From: Candidatus Gorgonimonas leptogorgiae
Lineage (GTDB): Bacteria > Pseudomonadota > Gammaproteobacteria > Pseudomonadales > Endozoicomonadaceae
DNA length: 14,583 bases
Direction: 5' to 3'
Assembly: GCA_929200515.1 (NCBI GenBank)
Contig: CAKNAD010000045.1
Coordinates: 1-14,583 of the forward strand
Under the pieces are notes generated by a model, which saw only the letters and a list, made by a program, of their open reading frames with translations, was not told the DNA's origin and ran no database searches. Shown here piece by piece: positions 6,202-12,787 of this stretch. Made by a program: the position numbers and the translations under genes. Positions within the stretch are counted from its first letter, which is position 1. Each line of letters starts with the position of its first letter.

Positions 6202-8955
6202 ATGTTAAATGGAAGTTTACCAGAAACAAGTAGTAACAGTAACGTTACTCAGCGTAATAGCATAAATCAAGAAATTGGTGCACAGAGTGCACCACCGCAT
6301 AATAAAGGCAAGCCGACAGTAGAGTCAGATGTTGAAAACAAAATACAGGCTTCTCAAAATAATGATACTGACACTATAAATGAAACAGTATTATCTAGTA
6401 GGCAGATAACAGAGTGTGATCAAAAGAACTATAAATCCTTAATCGACACAAAAATAGTTGCAAAACCTTTACGATATTCTCCTGTTCCTAGTTATATTTT
6501 AGAAGATACAGATGGTATAAACTTTAGCGAAGCAAATAAAATTACGGTTAAATTAGGGTACGAGAATGTAAAAGATTTTTTATCTTATATAACTTCAGAA
6601 GAATTTTTCAATACTGCTTCTATAGAATTATTATTAGAATATAAAGAATCTTTATTAAAAATAATACAATGTGATAGTCTAAAAGGTGAAAGTATTATTT
6701 GTGGTTTCTATTATGCTCTTCGACAGATATTAGATAAATTGAGAGATACAACTGTAATAACGGAATGCCTGAAAAATATCGAATTAAATACAAGTAATAG
6801 CCCTTTTTTAGTGAAATACTTTGGTATGTCTTTTGGTAATAAAGCAGGTGATTTTCAACATTCAGTATCTGATATTCACATAAACCAAACAATAGAAAAT
6901 GAATTTTTAAGAAAGCAAGCTTATAACACACTTCAAGGAAAGCCTTTTTTATATAGTGATAATGATGTACATCCTCCTACATTTATTGCATCTTGTATTA
7001 TAAATAAATTTCATATGTACATTAAAAATAACGATTATATTATCACAAATATAGACTCATTTAATAAAATTATACGAAATGTAACTTCATCTATATTTTT
7101 TGTTACTAATAATAATAGCAGGATGATATCTGCTACTATTGATGCCCTTTTAAATCCTGCAAACAAAAAGTTTTTAAAAAAAATTAAAGATACATCAATG
7201 TTAACTATCTATGAAGAAATAACAGAGCAACTCAACAAAATGGAAAAAAATTTTATTTTACCCTATTGTAACTTCAGTGATATTATTAGTAAATATACTT
7301 TGAATATGAGTGCTCGTGAACTAGGTACAATACTATATACTAACAAAGCAGGTTTATTATTTACTAATCTAGGTAAAAAAGAATTGTATAGCTGTTTATA
7401 TTTTCTTGATGCTTTAGTTGAAAAAAGAACTAGCATACAGCAACAAGAAGCAATATCAAATATACAGCATAGCCAATGTATAGCTTCTGATACATTTATG
7501 TCTAAACTAGAAGATATTATGTTTACACTAGATAAGATGTCAAAAATAGATTCGTTAGAAAAATTCTCTAGTAGTGATTTAGAAAATGTTAATTATATTA
7601 AACTTAACTATCTAAAAAAAGAAGATATTATTTTTTTTATACAAGCACAATTTGTTAACAAAGCACCATTTTATAATATTTGTAAAGTATATTGTGATAT
7701 AGTTAAATTAGATCGTGTTATACAAGGATCTTTCTATAAAGCATTACTAGATAGAGATAATATCAATATACTTTTAACAGAACACATCCCTTTTTTTAAA
7801 TATATAGCAGAATTTGAATGTTCAGAATATAAGGGAGAAGCTTGGATGGTAGCAGGAGATATAACAGCTTATTGTCTACGTAATGCTGGCTACAGGATAA
7901 AGAAAAAAGCTATTTTGCAAGATGCTATGGATTTCTACTTAAATGCAGCTACTGCTGGAAAGCACGAAGGATATTATAAAATAGCAGAATTAATATTGGG
8001 ATCATTTAAAGGAGATACATTAAAAACAATACGAGAAGCTTTAGAGTATTATAAAAAAGCACTAGATATGGTTAGTTATGATGATCAAGAGTATATAATA
8101 TTTTATAGTGCAAATATAGAGTTATTAAAAGCGGAAGTAGATAAAACTTTACAAGCCCAACAGATTATAAAGACAGAAAAACAACCAAAGCCAAAAAAAT
8201 CCGCTAAACAAACAAATATAAGTAAACAAGCAAAGATAAACTCTGTGGCAAATACTGATATAAGTTTACAACAACAAATTCCAATCACATCTAGCTTACA
8301 GGAAGCCACAGCTAGTGCTAGTATTAATATTGATGCGGTTAATTCAGCTTGTGACACTGTTAAAATTAAATCTGCTACAACTATACAATACACTCTAGAA
8401 AACCGTATAAAATTTTGGAATGATTTAAAGTTAGTTAACAAATATTTAAAAGAGCATGAGTTAGGACAAGCAAAGATATATTTAGATGGAATAATAGATA
8501 ATCCTTTTAGTAAGCAAGCTGAAATATGGATTCAGGCGATGGTTATACAGAATAAAGTATTTTTTTACTATACAATGTTACAGGTTTCATTAGTTAACAA
8601 TATAGAGTTTTATTTTTTAGATAGCGATATTAAAAAAACAACACCTACACAGATAACAGAAGATATTTTGATACAAAAATCATGTAACTTAATTTTACTA
8701 GGATTAAAGCATTTAGGGGTTGATCAATCGGATGTACGTTTATTAAAGGAAGATATTGATGTTTTTGGCTTGCCAATATCTGAAAGGAAACAGACGGCCT
8801 CTTTATTATCTATGCGAGCACATATTTATAGTTATCAATCTATAAAAGCAAAGGGGTCAAAAAAAACTAAATTCATAGATAATTATAAAACTCTTTATAA
8901 TAAAGCGGATATGGTAAATCCAGCGAGATTATTAAGAACTCATGAATATTCATAG
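6202..8955 (+). CDS. Unrecognised 917-residue protein with Sel1/TPR-like segments
   Basis: I do not recognise a family. Start: ATG with AGGA 7 bases upstream. Residues 1-75 are polar, rich in Asn, Ser, Gln and Thr, and look disordered. Residues about 95-540 look alpha-helical, with no signal peptide and no clear membrane span. Residues about 545-635 look solenoid-like: the stretch from D574 (DAMDFYLNAATAG, then GYYKIAELILG) fits a Sel1-type repeat and EALEYYKKALDM (612-623) fits a TPR helix. A Lys/Gln/Ser/Thr-rich linker (about 655-735) follows, then a helical C-terminal part (735-917) with another TPR-like helix pair near 755-780. The gene stands alone, divergent from leuS and convergent with the transporter gene, and looks A+T-richer than the str genes. 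A protein-interaction scaffold or a secreted effector are both possible; neither is shown. Confidence 0.85.
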   Translation: MLNGSLPETSSNSNVTQRNSINQEIGAQSAPPHNKGKPTVESDVENKIQASQNNDTDTINETVLSSRQITECDQKNYKSLIDTKIVAKPLRYSPVPSYILEDTDGINFSEANKITVKLGYENVKDFLSYITSEEFFNTASIELLLEYKESLLKIIQCDSLKGESIICGFYYALRQILDKLRDTTVITECLKNIELNTSNSPFLVKYFGMSFGNKAGDFQHSVSDIHINQTIENEFLRKQAYNTLQGKPFLYSDNDVHPPTFIASCIINKFHMYIKNNDYIITNIDSFNKIIRNVTSSIFFVTNNNSRMISATIDALLNPANKKFLKKIKDTSMLTIYEEITEQLNKMEKNFILPYCNFSDIISKYTLNMSARELGTILYTNKAGLLFTNLGKKELYSCLYFLDALVEKRTSIQQQEAISNIQHSQCIASDTFMSKLEDIMFTLDKMSKIDSLEKFSSSDLENVNYIKLNYLKKEDIIFFIQAQFVNKAPFYNICKVYCDIVKLDRVIQGSFYKALLDRDNINILLTEHIPFFKYIAEFECSEYKGEAWMVAGDITAYCLRNAGYRIKKKAILQDAMDFYLNAATAGKHEGYYKIAELILGSFKGDTLKTIREALEYYKKALDMVSYDDQEYIIFYSANIELLKAEVDKTLQAQQIIKTEKQPKPKKSAKQTNISKQAKINSVANTDISLQQQIPITSSLQEATASASINIDAVNSACDTVKIKSATTIQYTLENRIKFWNDLKLVNKYLKEHELGQAKIYLDGIIDNPFSKQAEIWIQAMVIQNKVFFYYTMLQVSLVNNIEFYFLDSDIKKTTPTQITEDILIQKSCNLILLGLKHLGVDQSDVRLLKEDIDVFGLPISERKQTASLLSMRAHIYSYQSIKAKGSKKTKFIDNYKTLYNKADMVNPARLLRTHEYS

Positions 8956-9005
8956 GACTTAAATAGTAATCAAGAGTATATTGAAATATTTTAGTTGATG
9001 TGTGG

Positions 9006-9031
9006 AATCCCGCATAAAAGCATGCGAGATT
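9006..9031. terminator. Hairpin between convergent genes (possible bidirectional terminator)
   Basis: AATCCCGCAT (9006-9015) and ATGCGAGATT (9022-9031) form a 10-bp stem with a 6-base loop. The single mismatch is C-A in plus-strand RNA but a G-U wobble in minus-strand RNA. It lies in the 82-bp gap between two converging genes, where a shared terminator is expected. No U-tract follows directly on either strand, so Rho-independent function is uncertain. Confidence 0.45.
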
Positions 9032-9037
9032 GCATTA

Positions 9038-10384
9038 TTACAACACTTTTTTATTTCTAGTTTTTGTGGGTTGTTGTAGCATAGCCACATAAAGCAATAC
9101 TATTACACACATAGTTGCAGAAGATACCATTAAAACCATAAAGCCATCCCAGTGCCATTTTTCCATAATTTGTGTTAATGGGTATCCTGATAGCGAAGCA
9201 CCTAGATAAGCAAACAACCCTAAAAAACCAGTGGCTGTACCAGCTGCATTTTTATGCGATGACTCTGCTGCTGCCATTCCCAATAACATTTGTGGGCCAA
9301 AAATAAAAAATCCTGCGGCAAAGAATAATGTACTCTGAACGAAATACTCACCATTATCTATTTGCCATAACAGCGTGAAAGACAATAATATGCCTACGGA
9401 AAAAATTAAATTCATTATATCTCTGCGACCATTGAATATTCTATCAGAGCCCCAGCCAGCGACTAAAGAGCCAATGAAACCACCCATTTCAAATAAAGAA
9501 ACCGCAGAGTTAGCTGTTAATAGGTCGTAGCCATATTTTTCTTTAAGATAAAGATTACCCCAGTCATTGATGGCAGTTCGTACGATATAGACTAAAACAG
9601 AAGATACGCACAGCATCCATATAACCTTATTTTTCAGTATATACTTAGTAAATATGTTGATTATAGATATCTGTTCTGAGTTGTTTTCATGTTCTATTTC
9701 TAGTTCATCGTTGCGCCATTTGCCTACAGTTGGTAAGCCAATAGAAGTTGGTTTATCACGTAAATGCCAGCATAAAAAGCATCCGGTTACTACAGCGATA
9801 ATTCCAGGAGTAATAAAACCATAGCGCCAGCCATATATCGGTGATACTACACCTACTATAAGCGGAATAAGTGCACCACCTAGGTTATGAGCAGTATTCC
9901 ATATAGACCACCAAAATCCACGTTCACTTCTTGAATACCAAGTGGTTAGTAGTTTAGAGCAAGGTGGCCAACCCCAGCCCTGAAAGAAAGAATTTAGTCC
10001 CCAGAATAAAGCTAGTAGCATAAAAGAAGAAGACAAGCCAAATAATATATTGCAAATACCTGTAGCAATTAAGCCTATTCCCATAAAATATCTTGGATTT
10101 GAATTGTCGCTTATAATTCCTGACAGAAACTTTGATGTTCCATATATTAAATAGAATATCGTAAGCAATATACCTATTTCTGGTTTGGCGATACCAGGTA
10201 AATCTTCTATCATTTGTGGTGCTGCAAAGCTAATGCTTTTTCTAGTAAAATAAAAAACAGCATATCCTAGATACATAGTTGCAAGAATATGAATTCTCCA
10301 GTACTTGTATACTGAGTCTATTTTGCTTTTATCGATAGGACACCCTGTAGGAGAAGATTTAAATATATTAAGCATAGCCAACAT
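9038..10384 (-). CDS. UhpC-like organophosphate:phosphate antiporter (MFS, OPA family)
   Basis: A 448-residue inner-membrane protein with about 12 membrane spans. It resembles E. coli UhpC along most of its length: KYWRIHILATMYLGYAVFYFTRKS (26-50, long and family-typical), FFQGWGWPP, WNTAHNLGGALIP, INDWGNLYL and SHKNAAGTATGFLGLFAYLGA. Arg48 and Arg269 match the two arginines essential for phosphate-ester binding in UhpT. E. coli UhpC senses glucose-6-phosphate for UhpB, whereas UhpC homologues in Chlamydia act as hexose-phosphate carriers. No uhpA or uhpB lies nearby, so transport of sugar phosphate in exchange for phosphate is the likelier role here (inference). Met1 at 10384 gives the full N-terminus; Met4 (10375) is an alternative, and neither has a clear Shine-Dalgarno. 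A TATAAT ends only 2 bases before the ATG. Confidence 0.9.
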   Translation of the reverse strand: MLAMLNIFKSSPTGCPIDKSKIDSVYKYWRIHILATMYLGYAVFYFTRKSISFAAPQMIEDLPGIAKPEIGILLTIFYLIYGTSKFLSGIISDNSNPRYFMGIGLIATGICNILFGLSSSFMLLALFWGLNSFFQGWGWPPCSKLLTTWYSRSERGFWWSIWNTAHNLGGALIPLIVGVVSPIYGWRYGFITPGIIAVVTGCFLCWHLRDKPTSIGLPTVGKWRNDELEIEHENNSEQISIINIFTKYILKNKVIWMLCVSSVLVYIVRTAINDWGNLYLKEKYGYDLLTANSAVSLFEMGGFIGSLVAGWGSDRIFNGRRDIMNLIFSVGILLSFTLLWQIDNGEYFVQSTLFFAAGFFIFGPQMLLGMAAAESSHKNAAGTATGFLGLFAYLGASLSGYPLTQIMEKWHWDGFMVLMVSSATMCVIVLLYVAMLQQPTKTRNKKVL

Positions 10385-10470
10385 TAATTATAGATTGTAA
10401 GAAAAATATCATGCAATGCAACTGTGTAATATGTGCATTTTTAGCTAAGATATTGCTAGTTAGTCTAACT

Positions 10471-10512
10471 TATACTTCCTGTTGTAAATTAATAACAGCA
10501 GGAAAAAGTATA
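10471..10512. repeat. Long imperfect hairpin in the transporter gap
   Basis: The left arm (10471-10485) pairs with 10495-10512 through 15 base pairs, including one G-T, around a 3-base A bulge and a 9-base loop. No T-tract follows on either strand. It is the strongest inverted repeat of this gap and could belong to an untranslated leader, a small RNA or a repetitive intergenic element. Confidence 0.5.
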
Positions 10513-10523
10513 TAAATATTAGG

Positions 10524-10550
10524 GATACGCCTATTATTTTAAGGTGTATC
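10524..10550. repeat. Second hairpin in the transporter gap
   Basis: GATACGCCT (10524-10532) and AGGTGTATC (10542-10550) form a 9-bp stem with one G-T pair and a 9-base loop, 11 bp after the previous hairpin. The sequence downstream is A-rich, not T-rich, so it is not a plus-strand terminator. Confidence 0.5.
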
Positions 10551-10887
10551 AAAACTAAATAAAACTATAGAAAGTATTTATTGTACTATTTTTCTAATAT
10601 TTAAAAATGAAATTAAAAGAGTTCTAATCAATAAACTGCTTATGTGTTTGCTATTTGTATAGCACATAAATAGGTCAACTACGATTAAACTGAGTCATTG
10701 TAGCACAATAAAGGTTAATTTTGCTAATAATGAAAGAATATTTTATATAGAGCTTATAATTTATAGGTGTATAATAGCTCAATTATTTTAACATTGTTCG
10801 ATAAATTAACTTTAGTTAGCAAATAAATGTATTTAATTACTATAGGGATTATCCTCTTAGTTAATTGTCAATAAAAGGCGACTAAAG

Positions 10888-12699
10888 GTGTTTACAATTA
10901 AATCAATAGTAACTTTCACATTGTTTATAACCATGGCATTAGCTATGTATTTTAGTAATAATTTTACGCTAATGGCAGCAGGTATAGCTTTCTTTTTTCA
11001 GGGAATGCATTATATGAATTCTGGACTGAAAGCTTTTTCTGGTGGGGTATTAGAATCAACATTAAAACTAATTACTAACAGCATCTGGAAAAGCATAAGT
11101 TTAGGAATAGTAACAACAACAATAACTCAGTCAAGTTCAGTGCTGTCATTAATTATTATTTCTTTTCTAAGTGCTGAAATAATAGGATTATATAGCGCCA
11201 TAGGGATTATTATTGGGTCGAATTTAGGTGCTACTTTCGTTGCCTGGATTATTGCGATATTTGGAATAAAAATAAAATTATTTTTCTATGCTTTGCCGCT
11301 TATAATCTTTGGAATAATTTTATCGCATAATCGTCAAAGTAAAACTGAAGGCTTTGGGTCTGTATTGCTTGGTTTAGGGTTTTTATTTATAGGAATTGAT
11401 TACTTAAAAGATGGTTTAGCAGATTTTAATGCATATTTACAAATTACAACATTTATTTTCGATGGCTACAATAGTGTTTTATTGTACTTTGCTCTTGGGG
11501 TTTTAATTACAGTAGTAATGCAGTCAACAAATGCTTTAATGATTTTATTACTAACTACTTTAGACGCAAATGCTCATATGTATTATCATGCTGTTGCTAT
11601 AGCAATAGGTTCTAACATTGGCACTACAGCTACATCTATATTAGGGGCGTTAGGATCTGGAATTAACGCTAAAAGACTTGCATTTGTACATTTCTTATTT
11701 AATTTAACCACCGCATTAATTACTCTAGCTATATTTTTTCAATTTATAAAATTTAACGATTTTATTGCATTAAAGCTAGGTATAGCTGAACATTCTATAA
11801 AATTAGTGTTGTTTCATACATTATTTAATTGTTTTGGACTGGTTTTATTTTTACCTTTTATTAATACCGTTGCTAAGCTATCTAAAAAAATATTTCCTAG
11901 TAAAGTAGATTCTAGTGATGCAACAGATTCGATTTGCATTCCTAAAAACCGAGTTCGAGCTAAATACTTGAATAAGTCTATATCTTACCCAGATGCAGCA
12001 TTACGAGCTATAACTAAAGAAACACAAAGGTTATACAAAAATTCAAGAAACATAATATGCTATGCGATGGTTATAGATCCGAAGGCTTTAAAAAACCATA
12101 GTGGCGATTATAAAGAAATAATAAATAGCGATTATAGCTTAGGTAATGAAGTTTCAATAGCGCATATGTACGATATCATGGTAAAAGGTATCTACTCAGA
12201 TATAATCGAATTTTCTAATAAACTTGATTTTAGATTGTATAAACCTCAAGCTTGGGAATTGTTTGCGTTACAGGCGTCTTGTCGTTATTTTGTTGCGGCT
12301 ATCAAACATATGAAGCATATACATAAAAATATTTCTAGGCATATTTATGGAGATAATAAGTATGCAAAAAAACAATATAATCATTTACGATTAAGAATGC
12401 TAAAAACTTTAGTGTTTATCGAAGATTTAGGCTTGCATAGAAATTATACTAACGTGAATGATAAAATTTTAAAGTTACAACAAAAAGTAACAGAGCAAGA
12501 TCAAAATATTAATACTTATTTGCAAGATTTAATGCAAGATATAAAAATAGAGAGCTTAACGGTAACATCTGTACTAAATGATAGCACGCATATACGTGAT
12601 GCTTGTTTAAACTTATTAGATGGCGTTAAGGTGATGCTAGATAGAAAAACAAATTATTTCCTTCAAGATTATGACGAGATGGCGAACCAGAACAAATAA
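10888..12699 (+). CDS. Na+/phosphate cotransporter family protein with PhoU-like C-terminus
   Basis: A 603-residue inner-membrane protein of the Na/Pi-cotransporter II (NptA/YjbB) type, which moves phosphate with sodium; E. coli YjbB has been linked to phosphate export. Two membrane repeats are visible. The first has QSSS at 81-84 and GSNLGAT from 110; the second has QSTN at 212-215 and GSNIGTTAT from 241. About 8-9 hydrophobic spans precede residue 330. A soluble helical region (about 360-600) resembles the PhoU-like domain fused to bacterial members. The start is GTG, with AAAGG 9 bases upstream; the next ATG (residue 16) would cut into the first span. It is divergent from the UhpC-like gene and 88 bp before clpB in the same direction. 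The second repeat departs from the usual QSSS. Transport direction and affinity cannot be read from sequence. Confidence 0.9.
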   Translation: MFTIKSIVTFTLFITMALAMYFSNNFTLMAAGIAFFFQGMHYMNSGLKAFSGGVLESTLKLITNSIWKSISLGIVTTTITQSSSVLSLIIISFLSAEIIGLYSAIGIIIGSNLGATFVAWIIAIFGIKIKLFFYALPLIIFGIILSHNRQSKTEGFGSVLLGLGFLFIGIDYLKDGLADFNAYLQITTFIFDGYNSVLLYFALGVLITVVMQSTNALMILLLTTLDANAHMYYHAVAIAIGSNIGTTATSILGALGSGINAKRLAFVHFLFNLTTALITLAIFFQFIKFNDFIALKLGIAEHSIKLVLFHTLFNCFGLVLFLPFINTVAKLSKKIFPSKVDSSDATDSICIPKNRVRAKYLNKSISYPDAALRAITKETQRLYKNSRNIICYAMVIDPKALKNHSGDYKEIINSDYSLGNEVSIAHMYDIMVKGIYSDIIEFSNKLDFRLYKPQAWELFALQASCRYFVAAIKHMKHIHKNISRHIYGDNKYAKKQYNHLRLRMLKTLVFIEDLGLHRNYTNVNDKILKLQQKVTEQDQNINTYLQDLMQDIKIESLTVTSVLNDSTHIRDACLNLLDGVKVMLDRKTNYFLQDYDEMANQNK

Positions 12700-12741
12700 A
12701 ATTATGATTTCCTGTTTAAAATAGTAACTTTAGTACATATT

Positions 12742-12768
12742 AATTAATATTAAAAGATGATATTAATT
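12742..12768. repeat. 9-bp A/T inverted repeat upstream of clpB
   Basis: AATTAATAT (12742-12750) and ATATTAATT (12760-12768) flank a 9-base loop in the 88-bp gap before clpB. It is all A/T and therefore weak. It could be a poor terminator for the upstream transporter gene or an operator for clpB. No canonical heat-shock promoter (CTTGAA with CCCCAT) is visible in the gap. Confidence 0.3.
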
Positions 12769-12787
12769 TTATATGAGGTTATTAGTT

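Larger units (their letters stand above)
10385..10887. promoter_or_regulatory. Divergent 503-bp gap between the two transporter genes
   Basis: No supported gene lies here. The leftward gene has TATAAT (10394-10389 on the minus strand) with TTGCAT 18 bp upstream. It lies so close to the ATG that the message would be leaderless or begin at Met4. For the rightward gene, TTGCTA (10721-10726) and TATATA (10744-10749) are spaced 17 bp apart, and extra TATAAT boxes occur at 10755 and 10770; all are tentative. Between them lie several imperfect hairpins (10458-10470, 10471-10512, 10524-10550, 10640-10669) of unknown function. Confidence 0.35.

Noticed and set aside
8103..8441. 112-codon minus-strand frame opposite the orphan gene (also 6695-6931)
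   Set aside because: They mirror low-complexity or A+T-rich coding sequence of the plus-strand gene and lack a credible start.
10411..10515. 34-codon plus-strand frame, cysteine-rich and hydrophobic, lipoprotein-like at first glance
   Set aside because: It has no convincing Shine-Dalgarno, no proper lipobox context and a mature part too short to judge; it overlaps the hairpin at 10471-10512, which explains the sequence better.
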